A DNA stretch of 64,000 nt from Knoellia koreensis (GTDB lineage Bacteria; Actinomycetota; Actinomycetes; Actinomycetales; Dermatophilaceae), in NCBI RefSeq assembly GCF_013041615.1, contig NZ_JABEPQ010000001.1, positions 62,001 to 126,000 on the forward strand, in the 5' to 3' direction. Both the position numbers and the translations under genes were made by a program. How positions within the stretch are numbered: position 1 is the first letter of the stretch; every line of letters begins with the position of its first letter. The notes under the pieces are model-generated. The model made no database searches, had not been told where the DNA came from, and worked only from the letters and a program-made list of their open reading frames with translations. This document shows positions 53,410 through 63,960 of the stretch, one piece after another.

Positions 53410-53969
53410 GAGGACTTCTCCATCCGGTCGCGCAGCGAAGCGAGGCCGCGGTGGGCGTGTGCCTTGACCGCACCGGCCGAGATGCCGAGGGCGTCGGCGA
53501 TCTGGGCCTCGCTGAGGTCGAGGTAGTAGCGCATGGTCAGGACTTCCTTCTGGCGCTGTGGGAGTAGCCCGAGCGCGGCGATCATGGTGTTGCTGGTGTC
53601 CGTGGCGATCGCCTGCTCCTCGGCACTGGCGGCTCCGCGCCGTCCGAGGGCGTCCGCGTCGCCCTGCTCGCGGGTGAGGTAGCGCTGCTCGACGCCGCGG
53701 TGGCGCAGCGCTGACCGTGCCCCGTTGACGACGCAGCGACGCAGGTATGCCGCGGCCGCGGCCTGGTCGCGCAGGGTGCCCCACCTGCGGTGCACGGCCA
53801 CGAAGGCGTCCTGGACGACCTCCTCGGCCGCGAGGTCGTCCCGCACGAGCAGCCAGGCGAGGCGCACCAGCCCGGCCCAGTGGGCGGCATACAGCTCGCG
53901 AACGCCTTCGTCGGCCCCCACGGGGGCGACGTCGGATGGTTCGCGCTCGGCCACGCCCAACGGTCTCAC
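53406..53969 (-). CDS. SigE-family ECF sigma factor
   Basis: A 187-residue extracytoplasmic-function sigma factor. Region 2 has YAAHWAGLVRLAWLLVRDDLAAEEVVQDAFVAVHRRWG, region 4 has LPQRQKEVLTMRYYLDLSEAQIADALGISAGAVKAHAHRGL. It redirects RNA polymerase to a stress regulon. GTG 53969 opens at VRPLG with no good ribosome site. It is followed, with a 4-base overlap, by the GerMN/Gmad2 gene, a likely regulator. Confidence 0.9.
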   Translation of the reverse strand: MRPLGVAEREPSDVAPVGADEGVRELYAAHWAGLVRLAWLLVRDDLAAEEVVQDAFVAVHRRWGTLRDQAAAAAYLRRCVVNGARSALRHRGVEQRYLTREQGDADALGRRGAASAEEQAIATDTSNTMIAALGLLPQRQKEVLTMRYYLDLSEAQIADALGISAGAVKAHAHRGLASLRDRMEKSS

Positions 53970-54011
53970 GCACCAAGGACGCGCAGGCCTGCCTGTCGGT
54001 TGACGCGCCGT

Positions 54012-54017
54012 TAGGGT
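54012..54017 (+). promoter_or_regulatory. Leaderless -10 box of the HIT gene
   Basis: TAGGGT ends 7 bases before ATG 54025. Confidence 0.5.
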
Positions 54018-54024
54018 GTTTTGC

Positions 54025-54390
54025 ATGGCGAAGGACCGCGGGTTCGACCCGGACTGCATCTTCTGCAAGATCGTCGCGGGGGAGATCCCCGCCGAGATCG
54101 TGCGCCAGGACGACGCGACCGTGGCGTTCCGGGATCTCGACGCCCAGGCGCCGGTGCACGTGCTCGTGATCCCGCGGCACCACGTGCCGAACGTCGGCGC
54201 GCTGGCGAGCGAGCGGCCCGAGGACGCGGTGGCCCTGCTCGACGCCGTGCGCGAGGTCGCGGCCCAGGAGGGCATCGACGAGGGCGGCTACCGGTCGGTG
54301 TTCAACACCGGCCCCGACGCCCACCAGACGGTGTTCCACGCCCACGTCCACGTGCTCGGCGGGCGCGCAATGACGTGGCCCCCCGGCTGA
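54025..54390 (+). CDS. HIT-family nucleotide hydrolase/transferase
   Basis: A 121-residue HINT-type protein with the catalytic HIT motif HAHVHVLGG near residues 107-115 and an N-terminal CIFCKIVAGEIPAEIV that carries a CxxC pair. It cleaves adenosine phosphoramidates or related nucleotides. The ATG at 54025 is supported by a leaderless -10 box. A separate TAGACT box precedes the next gene. Confidence 0.92.
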   Translation: MAKDRGFDPDCIFCKIVAGEIPAEIVRQDDATVAFRDLDAQAPVHVLVIPRHHVPNVGALASERPEDAVALLDAVREVAAQEGIDEGGYRSVFNTGPDAHQTVFHAHVHVLGGRAMTWPPG

Positions 54391-54399
54391 CCCGCCCCG

Positions 54400-54405
54400 T
54401 AGACT
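54400..54405 (+). promoter_or_regulatory. -10 box of the phoH-ybeY-CNNM-era operon
   Basis: TAGACT ends 9 bases before ATG 54415. Confidence 0.45.
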
Positions 54406-54414
54406 GGGCGCACC

Positions 54415-55524
54415 ATGTCAGACGCTGATCATCAGTCCGTGCCGGACGGCGCCCAAGAGGGCAGCCTTCCGGCGCCCACGCACACCGTCGTGATCCCGCC
54501 CCAGGTGCAGATGGTCACCCTGCTCGGGCCGCGCGACGAGCTCCTGCGCACCATGGAGCGGGCCTTCCCCCAGCTCGAGATCCACGTGCGGGGCAACGAG
54601 TTCCACCTGTCCGGACCGAGCGCCGACGTCGCGCTCGCCGAGCGCACCATCGACGAGCTGCTCGCAGTGATCGAGGGTGGCCAGCCGCTCAACCGGGATG
54701 CCGTCGAACGCTCGATCCAGATGCTGCGCGCCCAGACCGTGGAGCGTCCGGCCGAAGTCCTCACGATGAACATCGTCAGCAACCGTGGCCGCACGATCCG
54801 GCCCAAGACGCTGAACCAGAAGCACTACGTCGACGCCATCGACACCAACACCATCGTCTTCGGCATCGGACCGGCCGGCACCGGCAAGACCTACCTCGCC
54901 ATGGCCAAGGCCGTCGCGGCGCTGCAGGCCAAGCAGGTCAACCGGATCATCCTCACCCGGCCGGCCGTCGAGGCGGGGGAGCGGCTGGGGTTCCTGCCCG
55001 GGTCACTGAACGACAAGATCGACCCCTACCTCCGCCCGCTCTACGACGCCCTCCACGACATGGTCGACCCCGAGTCGATCCCACGGCTGATGGCTGCCGG
55101 GACGATCGAGGTCGCGCCACTGGGGTATATGCGCGGCAGGTCGCTTAACGACTCCTTCATCATCCTGGACGAGGCGCAGAACACCTCGCCGGAGCAGATG
55201 AAGATGTTCCTCACCCGTTTGGGTTTCGGGTCGAAGATGGTCGTCACCGGTGACGTCACCCAGGTCGACCTGCCCGACGGGCAGCGGTCGGGCCTGCAGG
55301 TCGTGCGGGACATCCTCAGCGACGTCGAGGACATCCACTTCTCGCTGCTGACGGCCCAGGACGTCGTGCGGCACCGGCTCGTGGGGCAGATCGTCAGCGC
55401 CTACGACCACTACGACGAGGGGCTGCGCAACCGCGCCGAGCGCCGTCGCGAGGCGCGCACCGAGAACCGGCGCGAGGGTCACCGAGAGGGACAGGAGAAC
55501 CGTGAGCGTCGACGTCCTCAATGA
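54415..55524 (+). CDS. phoH: PhoH-family ATPase
   Basis: A 369-residue PhoH-like protein. An N-terminal KH-type part (to about 110) is followed by the helicase-like core with Walker A GPAGTGKT at 152-159, [17 protein letters not shown] and Walker [12 protein letters not shown]. The C-terminal 40 residues are Arg/Glu-rich. PhoH is linked to RNA metabolism with YbeY, whose gene overlaps it by 23 bases; the exact substrate is unknown. Confidence 0.93.
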   Translation: MSDADHQSVPDGAQEGSLPAPTHTVVIPPQVQMVTLLGPRDELLRTMERAFPQLEIHVRGNEFHLSGPSADVALAERTIDELLAVIEGGQPLNRDAVERSIQMLRAQTVERPAEVLTMNIVSNRGRTIRPKTLNQKHYVDAIDTNTIVFGIGPAGTGKTYLAMAKAVAALQAKQVNRIILTRPAVEAGERLGFLPGSLNDKIDPYLRPLYDALHDMVDPESIPRLMAAGTIEVAPLGYMRGRSLNDSFIILDEAQNTSPEQMKMFLTRLGFGSKMVVTGDVTQVDLPDGQRSGLQVVRDILSDVEDIHFSLLTAQDVVRHRLVGQIVSAYDHYDEGLRNRAERRREARTENRREGHREGQENRERRRPQ

Positions 55525-55969
55525 GACCGACTACCGGCTCGACGAGCTCGAGCTGGTGGCGCTCGCGAAGTACGTCATGGGCGAGATGCGGGTGCACCCC
55601 GGCGCCGACCTCGTGCTGCGGCTCGTCGACGAGGACGCGATGGAGGTCCTCCACGTGCAGTGGATGGACCTGCCCGGCCCGACCGACGTCATGAGCTTCC
55701 CCATGGACGAGCTGCGGCCGGGGCGCGAGGGCGAGGAGCCCGAAGAGGGCGTGCTGGGCGACATCGTGCTCTGCCCGTCGGTCGCCGCGAAGCAGGCCAA
55801 GGAGGCCGGTCACGCGACCGAGGAGGAGCTGCTGCTCCTCACGACGCACGGCATCCTGCACCTGCTCGGCTACGACCACGCCGAGCCCGACGAGGAGCGC
55901 GAGATGTTCGAGCTGCAGCGCCAGCTGCTGCTGACCTTCCTCGCCGGCCGCGGCCGACCGAGCGCCTGA
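55502..55969 (+). CDS. ybeY: rRNA maturation endonuclease YbeY
   Basis: A 155-residue zinc-dependent RNase acting in 16S rRNA 3' processing and ribosome quality control. The metal motif [11 protein letters not shown] (H116, H120, H126) is complete and [10 protein letters not shown] is the conserved central block. GTG 55502 lies inside phoH, a 23-base overlap suggesting translational coupling. The CNNM gene starts 11 bases after its stop. Confidence 0.95.
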   Translation: MSVDVLNETDYRLDELELVALAKYVMGEMRVHPGADLVLRLVDEDAMEVLHVQWMDLPGPTDVMSFPMDELRPGREGEEPEEGVLGDIVLCPSVAAKQAKEAGHATEEELLLLTTHGILHLLGYDHAEPDEEREMFELQRQLLLTFLAGRGRPSA

Positions 55970-55979
55970 GGGCCGTGTC

Positions 55980-57299
55980 ATGACCGGAATCGTCATCACC
56001 GCGCTGCTCAGCATCGCCCTGGCCTTCGTGCTGTCCGCCGCCGAGGCGGCCATCTTCCGCATGTCCCGCGTCCGCGCGCACGAGCTCGTCGAGGAGGGGC
56101 GCGCGGGCTCCAAGGCGCTGGCGCGCATCGTCGGTGACTCCGCGGCATACCTCTCGGTGACTGCGTTCCTGCGCATCGTCGCCGAGTCGACCACGGCCGT
56201 CCTCATCACCCTCGGCACCATCGACCTCGTCGACGGGTTCTGGCGGCGGCTGTTCATCGCCATCGGCGTGATGGCGCTGGTGTCGTTCGTCATCGTCGGT
56301 GTGTCCCCGCGGACCCTCGGGCGGCAGCACTCGGACACCGTCGCGCTGCTGTCGTCGCCGCTGATCGTGTTGCTGCGCACCATCCTCGGGCCGGTGGCCC
56401 GCGTGCTGGTGCTCCTCGGCAACGCCGTGACGCCGGGGCGGGGCTACCGCGACGGGCCGTTCCAGAGCGAGTCCGAGCTGCGTGACCTCGTGGACCTCGC
56501 CGGTGAGAGCGCGCTCATCGAGGCGGACGAGCGCGAGATGATCCACTCGGTCTTCGAGCTCGGCGACACCGTGGTGCGCGAGGTCATGGTGCCGCGCACC
56601 GACATGGTGACGATCGACGGCACCAAGTCACTGCGGTCGGCCATGTCGCTCTTCCTGCGCAGCGGCTTCTCGCGGATGCCGGTCGTCGGCGACGGGTCCG
56701 ACGACATCCTCGGACTGCTCTACTTCAAGGACGTCGCGCGCCGGGTCAACGCCGACCCCGAGGCCGTGGGACTGCCGGTGACAGCACAGATGCGCCCCGT
56801 CCACTACGTGCCCGAGAGCAAGCCGATCGACGACCTGCTGCGCGAGATGCAAAGGGACCAGACGCATTTCGCCGTGGTGGTTGACGAGTACGGCGGCACG
56901 GCCGGACTCGTCACGATCGAGGACATCCTCGAGGAGATCGTCGGTGAGATCGCCGACGAGTACGACCGCGAGGCGCCTGGAGTCGAGGACCTCGGCGACG
57001 GCCGGGTGCGCGTGCCGGCGACGATGGACATCGACGACCTGGCCGACCTGTTCCACGTCGAAATCGACGAGGACGAGGTCGACACGGTCGGTGGCCTCAT
57101 CGGCAAGACGATCGGCCGGGTGCCGATCGTGGGGTCGACCTGCGAGGTGTCGGGCGTGCGGCTGACCGCCGAGCGGATGGCCGGACGACGGCACCGCATC
57201 GCCTCGGTCATCGTCGAAAGAGTTGAGCCGCAAGGGGAGTCGCCCGCAGAGCGGGGAGACGCAAACGTGGACGTGGTGCGCGAAGAGGTGTCGTCATGA
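55980..57299 (+). CDS. CNNM/CorC hemolysin-family protein with CBS pair
   Basis: A 439-residue protein: CNNM membrane domain (about 1-180) with SAAEAAIFRMSRVRAHEL, two CBS domains (about 195-320) with MVPRTDMVTIDG and HFAVVVDEYGGTAGLVTIEDILEEIVGEI, and a C-terminal CorC/HlyC domain. Such proteins bind nucleotides and are linked to Mg2+ efflux. It sits between ybeY and era as in most actinobacteria; its stop overlaps the era start (ATGA). Confidence 0.92.
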   Translation: MTGIVITALLSIALAFVLSAAEAAIFRMSRVRAHELVEEGRAGSKALARIVGDSAAYLSVTAFLRIVAESTTAVLITLGTIDLVDGFWRRLFIAIGVMALVSFVIVGVSPRTLGRQHSDTVALLSSPLIVLLRTILGPVARVLVLLGNAVTPGRGYRDGPFQSESELRDLVDLAGESALIEADEREMIHSVFELGDTVVREVMVPRTDMVTIDGTKSLRSAMSLFLRSGFSRMPVVGDGSDDILGLLYFKDVARRVNADPEAVGLPVTAQMRPVHYVPESKPIDDLLREMQRDQTHFAVVVDEYGGTAGLVTIEDILEEIVGEIADEYDREAPGVEDLGDGRVRVPATMDIDDLADLFHVEIDEDEVDTVGGLIGKTIGRVPIVGSTCEVSGVRLTAERMAGRRHRIASVIVERVEPQGESPAERGDANVDVVREEVSS

Positions 57300-58210
57300 C
57301 GGAGTATGCCGCTGGGTTCGCCTGCCTCGTCGGTCGCCCGAACGCCGGGAAGTCGACGCTCACGAACGCCCTCGTGGGACAGAAGGTCGCGATCACCTCG
57401 TCCAAGCCGCAAACCACCCGGCACACGATCCGTGGGATCGTGACCACCGACGACTACCAGCTGGTGCTCGTGGACACGCCAGGTCTGCACAAGCCGAGAA
57501 CCCTTCTGGGAGAACGGCTCAACGACCAGGTGCGCGAGACCCTGCTCGAGGTCGACGTCATCGGTTTCTGCCTCCCGGCGGACCAGAAGATCGGTCCGGG
57601 CGACACGTTCATCGCCAAGGAGCTGATGGAGATCCAGCGGGCCAAGAAGCGCCCGGTCGTCGCCATCGCCACCAAGATCGACCTCGTCGACAAGGAGCGG
57701 CTCGCTGAGCACCTCATGGCGATCGACCGGCTGGGGGAGTGGGACGCGATCGTGCCCTGCTCGGCTGCTGACGGGCGCCAGGTCGACGACGTCGCGCGAG
57801 TGCTGGCGTCCTACCTGCCGCCGTCGCCGGGCCCGCTCTATCCCGACGGCGTACTGACTGACGAGCCCGAAGCGGTCATGATCGCCGAGCTCGTGCGGGA
57901 GGCCGCGCTCGAGGGAGTGCGGGACGAGCTGCCCCACTCCCTGGCCGTCGTGGTCGAGGAGATGGTGCCGCGGGAGGGGCGCCCTGCGGACAACCCCCTG
58001 CTCGACGTGCGGGTCAACCTCTTCGTCGAGCGGTCGTCGCAGAAGGCGATCATCATCGGTCGGGGCGGCTCCCGACTGCGCGAGGTCGGCACCAACGCGC
58101 GTCGCGGCATCGAGGCGTTGCTCGGGCAGAAGGTCTTCCTCGATCTGCACGTGAAGATCGCCAAGGACTGGCAGCGCGACCCGAAACAGCTGCAACGACT
58201 GGGATTCTGA
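57296..58210 (+). CDS. era: GTPase Era
   Basis: A 304-residue ribosome-assembly GTPase that binds the 3' end of 16S rRNA. G1 GRPNAGKS is at 13-20, G2 region SSKPQTTRHTIRG, G3 DTPGLHKP and G4 TKID; the C-terminal KH domain has VNLFVERSSQKAIIIGRGGSRLREVG. ATG 57296 overlaps the CNNM stop. It is the last gene of the phoH-ybeY-CNNM-era unit. Confidence 0.96.
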   Translation: MTEYAAGFACLVGRPNAGKSTLTNALVGQKVAITSSKPQTTRHTIRGIVTTDDYQLVLVDTPGLHKPRTLLGERLNDQVRETLLEVDVIGFCLPADQKIGPGDTFIAKELMEIQRAKKRPVVAIATKIDLVDKERLAEHLMAIDRLGEWDAIVPCSAADGRQVDDVARVLASYLPPSPGPLYPDGVLTDEPEAVMIAELVREAALEGVRDELPHSLAVVVEEMVPREGRPADNPLLDVRVNLFVERSSQKAIIIGRGGSRLREVGTNARRGIEALLGQKVFLDLHVKIAKDWQRDPKQLQRLGF

Positions 58211-58445
58211 CGCTCCTGCGAGCCGCGCCGCGGAGTGTGGCCAGCATCACGGCATACCAAAGTCGTTGCACCGCAACGCAACCCAATCGTTACCGCCCAT
58301 AGCACATGGCGTTTCGATTTGTATTTCCTACTCGCGGTAGGCAGTGTGGAGTGTTGGCCGCCGAGCCATCACACGCACTGTGGATACGTAACCGACGAGA
58401 ACGACGGAGGAAGGGAAGCGCCCGCACCGCGCTCCCCGACACGAC

Positions 58446-60299
58446 GTGGACGACACGACACTGACCAAGACCGGTCCCACCGGTCCGGCAGAGGCCACTG
58501 GCGAGCGCCAGGCGATCGAGCCCCTGCACCCCGCCCTCGACCCCGTCGTCGAGGAGACCCTGACCGAGGAACCGCAACGGCTCGACAAGGTGGTGTTCGG
58601 CGTCACCGCCGCCATCGCGATCGGGTTCGTGCTGTGGGGGTTCCTCTCGACCGACACCCTGAGCGCCGCCTCGGACAGCTCCCTCGCCTGGGTCGTCCAC
58701 AACATGGGGTGGCTCTTCGCGCTCGTCGCGTCCGGCTTCGTGCTCTTCGTGATCTGGCTGGCCGCCGGCAAGTACGGCAACATCCCGCTGGGCCGCGACG
58801 ACGAGGAGCCGGAGTTCCGCACCGTCTCGTGGATCGCGATGATGTTCAGCGCCGGCATGGGCATCGGCCTCATGTTCTACGGGGTGTCCGAGCCGCTGTC
58901 GCACTTCGTGACACCGCCGCCCGGCACCGGTGAGCCCGGCAACCCCGAGGCCGTGCAGACCGCCATGGCGACCACGCTCTTCCACTGGACGCTGCACCCG
59001 TGGGCCATCTACGCCGTCGTCGGCCTCGCTGTTGCATACGGCGTGTTCCGCAAGGGCCGCTCGCTGCTGATCAGCTCGGCCTTCGCGCCGCTGCTCGGTG
59101 AGAAGCGCGCGAACGGCCCGGCCGGCAAGGTGATCGACATCCTCGCGATCTTCGCGACGCTCTTCGGCTCGGCCGCCTCGCTCGGCCTCGGCGCCCTGCA
59201 GATCGGCTCCGGCCTGGAGATCGTCGGCGGCATCGGCAAGGTCGGCAACGGCGTGCTGGTCGTGATCATCACCGTGCTGACGGTCTGCTTCATCCTGTCC
59301 GCCGTCTCCGGTGTCGCCAAGGGCATCCAGTGGCTGTCGAACATCAACATGGTTCTGGCGATCGTCCTGGCCGTGTTCGTCTTCGTCGTCGGCCCGACGG
59401 TCTTCATCCTCGACCTCGTGCCGACCGCGGTGGGCTCCTACTTCAAGGACCTCGCGATGATGTCGGCCCGCACCGACGCCGCCGGCGGCGACGCGATGCA
59501 GGAGTGGCTGTCCGGCTGGACGATCTTCTACTGGGCCTGGTGGGTCAGCTGGACGCCCTTCGTCGGCATGTTCATCGCCCGCATCTCCCGCGGCCGCACC
59601 ATCCGCCAGTTCGTCACCGGTGTGCTGCTCGTCCCGAGCGTCGTGTCGCTCGTGTGGTTCGCGATCTTCGGCGGTGCCGGCATCGACATGCAGCGTGGTG
59701 GCACGGACATCGCGGGCGAGGGGTCGGCCGAGGGCTCGCTCTTCGCGATGCTCGGTCACCTGCCGCTGTCGACGATCACGTCGGTCATCGTCATGGTCCT
59801 GGTCGCGATCTTCTTCGTCAGCGGTGCGGACGCGGCCTCGATCGTCATGGGCACCCTGTCCGAGCGCGGGACGCTGTCGCCGCGCCGTGCCACGGTGATC
59901 TTCTGGGGCGCGGCCACCGGTGCCGTGGCCGCGGTCATGCTGCTGGTCGGCGGTGACGACGCCCTGACCGGCCTGCAGAACCTCACGATCGTGGCGGCGC
60001 TTCCGTTCGTGCTGGTCATGGTCGGGCTCGCGGTGGCGCTGGTGAAGGACCTCAGCACCGATCCGCTCATCGTGCGTCGCGCCTACGCCCGGGCCGCCGT
60101 CGAGCAGGCAGTGGTCAGCGGCGTGACCGACCACGGTGACGACTTCACCCTCGTCTACGAGGAGACGGCCCCCGGCGAAGGTGTCGGTGAGCTGGTGGCG
60201 ATCACCCCGACCACGGCCGACAACGGCGACAGTGCGTCCGGCGGTGGGTCGAACGGCGCCCCGGACGGCTACGTCGCCGCCGCCGGCCGCCGGGACTGA
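58446..60299 (+). CDS. BCCT-family betaine/choline/carnitine transporter
   Basis: A 617-residue transporter with twelve helices between about residues 45 and 540 and acidic N- and C-terminal tails. GMGIGLMFYGVSEPLSHF and the family signature in FYWAWWVSWTPFVGMFIARISRGRTIRQF are diagnostic of BetP-like sodium-coupled glycine-betaine uptake, used in osmoprotection. The start at GTG 58446 is 40 bases from the only GGAGG, so translation may use a leader or a different signal. The 235 bases upstream include a CCTACTCGCGGTAGG palindrome (58327-58341) in an A+T-richer patch, a possible promoter/operator. A long hairpin follows the stop. Confidence 0.92.
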   Translation: MDDTTLTKTGPTGPAEATGERQAIEPLHPALDPVVEETLTEEPQRLDKVVFGVTAAIAIGFVLWGFLSTDTLSAASDSSLAWVVHNMGWLFALVASGFVLFVIWLAAGKYGNIPLGRDDEEPEFRTVSWIAMMFSAGMGIGLMFYGVSEPLSHFVTPPPGTGEPGNPEAVQTAMATTLFHWTLHPWAIYAVVGLAVAYGVFRKGRSLLISSAFAPLLGEKRANGPAGKVIDILAIFATLFGSAASLGLGALQIGSGLEIVGGIGKVGNGVLVVIITVLTVCFILSAVSGVAKGIQWLSNINMVLAIVLAVFVFVVGPTVFILDLVPTAVGSYFKDLAMMSARTDAAGGDAMQEWLSGWTIFYWAWWVSWTPFVGMFIARISRGRTIRQFVTGVLLVPSVVSLVWFAIFGGAGIDMQRGGTDIAGEGSAEGSLFAMLGHLPLSTITSVIVMVLVAIFFVSGADAASIVMGTLSERGTLSPRRATVIFWGAATGAVAAVMLLVGGDDALTGLQNLTIVAALPFVLVMVGLAVALVKDLSTDPLIVRRAYARAAVEQAVVSGVTDHGDDFTLVYEETAPGEGVGELVAITPTTADNGDSASGGGSNGAPDGYVAAAGRRD

Positions 60300-60310
60300 C
60301 CCCGTCGCAC

Positions 60311-60343
60311 CGACTCGGCCCACCGGAGAAGCACAATGGTCTG

Positions 60344-60356
<13 letters not shown>
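60311..60356. terminator. 14-bp hairpin after the BCCT gene, overlapping the next start
   Basis: CGACTCGGCCCACC (60311-60324) and its complement (60343-60356) enclose an 18-base loop. The right arm contains GTG 60344, one candidate start of the ankyrin lipoprotein. Confidence 0.7.
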
Positions 60357-62183
<1,827 letters not shown>

Positions 62184-62191
62184 CGGCTGCG

Positions 62192-63100
62192 TCAGAGGTT
62201 GGTCGCCCAGTGCCGCCACGTCTGCGTGACGACCATGCCGACCCGCTCGTAGAGCCCGAGCGCGCCGGTCCGTGAGTCGGTCGACAGCTCGCTGACGGCG
62301 CCGCCGTGCGCCCGGCCGCGTTCGAAGGCGTCGACGAGGAGGGCCCGGGCCAGCCCGCGTCCGCGCTCGTCGCGGCGGACCGCCAACTGGTCGACGTATG
62401 CCGTGGTGCCGGCCAGGATCGTGAAGGCGACCCCCACGGGTGTCCCGGTCGGGTCGACGGTGAACCGCAGCTGCCACGGCTCGAAGCCCGGCCGCAGCAC
62501 GATGTTGCTCGCCCAGTCCTCGAAGCTCGTCGGGTCGCGGTCGGGCCACTCGTTGAAGGCGTCCTCGATGAGCTGGTATGCCGTCCGTTCGTCACCGGGC
62601 GCGAACTCGCGCAGCGTGTAGCCGTCGGGCAGCGGCTGCGGCTCGATGGTCCGGTCGCCGGGCACCTGGAGCACCCACGATGTCCACATCTGGTGGTAGC
62701 CGCGGTCACGCAGGAACCGCTCCGGCGAGCTGTCGGCCGGTGCCGTCTGCCCGACGAGGCGCGACCCGCGGCCCCGGGCACAGTCCTCGACCCACCCGGC
62801 CAGCCACGTCCCGAGACCGCGCCCACGGTGGTCCGGGTGCACCGCAGCCTCGGCCCGACGCCCCTTGAACACGTCTGCCGATGCCGCGAGCGTCTGCGTG
62901 CCGTCCTTCTCGGTGTGGAAGATGCCGATGCTCTCGGTCGCCAGGTCGAAGCTCGGCCGGGCCCAGGCGCCCTGGATGTCCTCGACCTCGATCGCCGGCT
63001 CTCCGACGTCGACCTTCTCGGCCGCCTCGACCAGCGCGAGCACGGCAGGTGCGTCGTCAGGCACGTGCGGCCGCACGGCATACCTGGCAGGAAAACCCAT
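62192..63100 (-). CDS. Two-domain GNAT acetyltransferase (mycothiol synthase-like layout)
   Basis: A 302-residue protein with two GNAT domains. The first has AAVHPDHRGRGLGTWLAGWVE near residue 88, the second QLAVRRDERGRGLARALLVDAFERGR near 245 and ends TGALGLYERVGMVVTQTWRHW. The tandem layout resembles MshD mycothiol synthase, but the substrate-binding residues are not clearly those of MshD, so only GNAT is claimed. ATG 63100 or 63109 could be used. It is convergent with asd, 8 bases apart. Confidence 0.82.
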   Translation of the reverse strand: MGFPARYAVRPHVPDDAPAVLALVEAAEKVDVGEPAIEVEDIQGAWARPSFDLATESIGIFHTEKDGTQTLAASADVFKGRRAEAAVHPDHRGRGLGTWLAGWVEDCARGRGSRLVGQTAPADSSPERFLRDRGYHQMWTSWVLQVPGDRTIEPQPLPDGYTLREFAPGDERTAYQLIEDAFNEWPDRDPTSFEDWASNIVLRPGFEPWQLRFTVDPTGTPVGVAFTILAGTTAYVDQLAVRRDERGRGLARALLVDAFERGRAHGGAVSELSTDSRTGALGLYERVGMVVTQTWRHWATNL

Positions 63101-63142
63101 GGGGCACATCGTGGCTGGCGGACGAGCAGCCGCGCACCTGGT

Positions 63143-63940
63143 TTACCCGTCGGTGAAGGACCAGCCGCGCTCGGCGAGCTGCTCGCCCAGGAGCCGGATC
63201 GCGTACGGGCCGACACCGTGCAACGCCGCCAGGTCGGCCTCGCGCCAGGTGCGCACCTGCTCGAGCGTCCAGACACCTTGGGCACGCAGGGCGCGCGTGG
63301 CGGGCGCTCCGATGCGGGGGAGCGGCGTGCCCTCGGGCGGGGCTTCGCGGTCGGTGCGCGGCGCGCCCGACTCGGCGTCGACCACCGCCGCACCGCGCGG
63401 CGAGAGCCGGTAGCCGATGTCGAGCGACTCGGTCAGCCCGAGCTCCTTGAGTTTGCGCACGTCCTTCTTGAAGTCGAGCGTCTCGCGCCCCAGCTCGGCG
63501 GCCAGGTCGGGCGCTCGGACCGTGGGCCGCTGGTCGATGATTGCCAGCGTCGCCCGGGTCCACGGCCCGATCTTCGAGGCGGCGTCGAGCCGGTCGAGCC
63601 GGGTCCGGATCGTCTCGATCTCGGCGGCGTCGGGCACCGCGTTGCGCAGCTCCTCGCGCGGGTCGGCTCCCGCGTGCCTGAGTCCCACACGCCAGACCGG
63701 CTTGTCGGCCTTCGCCTCGAGCATGCCGCGCAGCTCCTTGAGCGACGCGGCGCCGGCCCGCTTGGCGTCGGCGGCCGTGATCCGCGACGCGGCGACCTGC
63801 TCGACGCTGGTCACCTCGACCACGCCGACACGGGTGCGCAGCTTCGTGCCGACGAGGACGCGCGGCCGGTCCCACCGCCGGAACGCGAGGTCGACCTCGC
63901 CCGCCTTGATCGTCGCGAGCGTGTCGGGCCGGATCATCAT
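63143..63940 (-). CDS. ASCH-like domain protein with a C-terminal helix-hairpin-helix segment
   Basis: A 265-residue protein. The N-terminus (MIRPDTLATIKAGEVDLAFRRWDRPRVLVGTKLRTRVGVVEVTSV) looks like an ASCH/PUA-like RNA-binding fold. The middle includes a winged-helix-like segment with APDLAAELGRETLDFKKDVRKLKELGL, and the end (PRIGAPATRALRAQGVWTLEQV, LAALHGVGPYAIRLLGEQL) reads as helix-hairpin-helix DNA-binding repeats. The function is unknown. ATG 63940 sits 7 bases after TAGGTT, a leaderless start; a TTG at 63949 is less likely. Confidence 0.7.
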   Translation of the reverse strand: MMIRPDTLATIKAGEVDLAFRRWDRPRVLVGTKLRTRVGVVEVTSVEQVAASRITAADAKRAGAASLKELRGMLEAKADKPVWRVGLRHAGADPREELRNAVPDAAEIETIRTRLDRLDAASKIGPWTRATLAIIDQRPTVRAPDLAAELGRETLDFKKDVRKLKELGLTESLDIGYRLSPRGAAVVDAESGAPRTDREAPPEGTPLPRIGAPATRALRAQGVWTLEQVRTWREADLAALHGVGPYAIRLLGEQLAERGWSFTDG

Positions 63941-63947
63941 GCAAGGC

Positions 63948-63953
63948 AACCTA
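63948..63953 (-). promoter_or_regulatory. Leaderless -10 box of the ASCH-like gene
   Basis: TAGGTT on the minus strand ends 7 bases before ATG 63940. Confidence 0.45.
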
Positions 63954-63960
63954 CCGAGTT

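Noticed and set aside
62192-63100. Naming the double GNAT protein mshD (mycothiol synthase)
   Set aside because: The two-domain layout fits, but the middle and ligand-binding segments did not look specific enough to assign the reaction.
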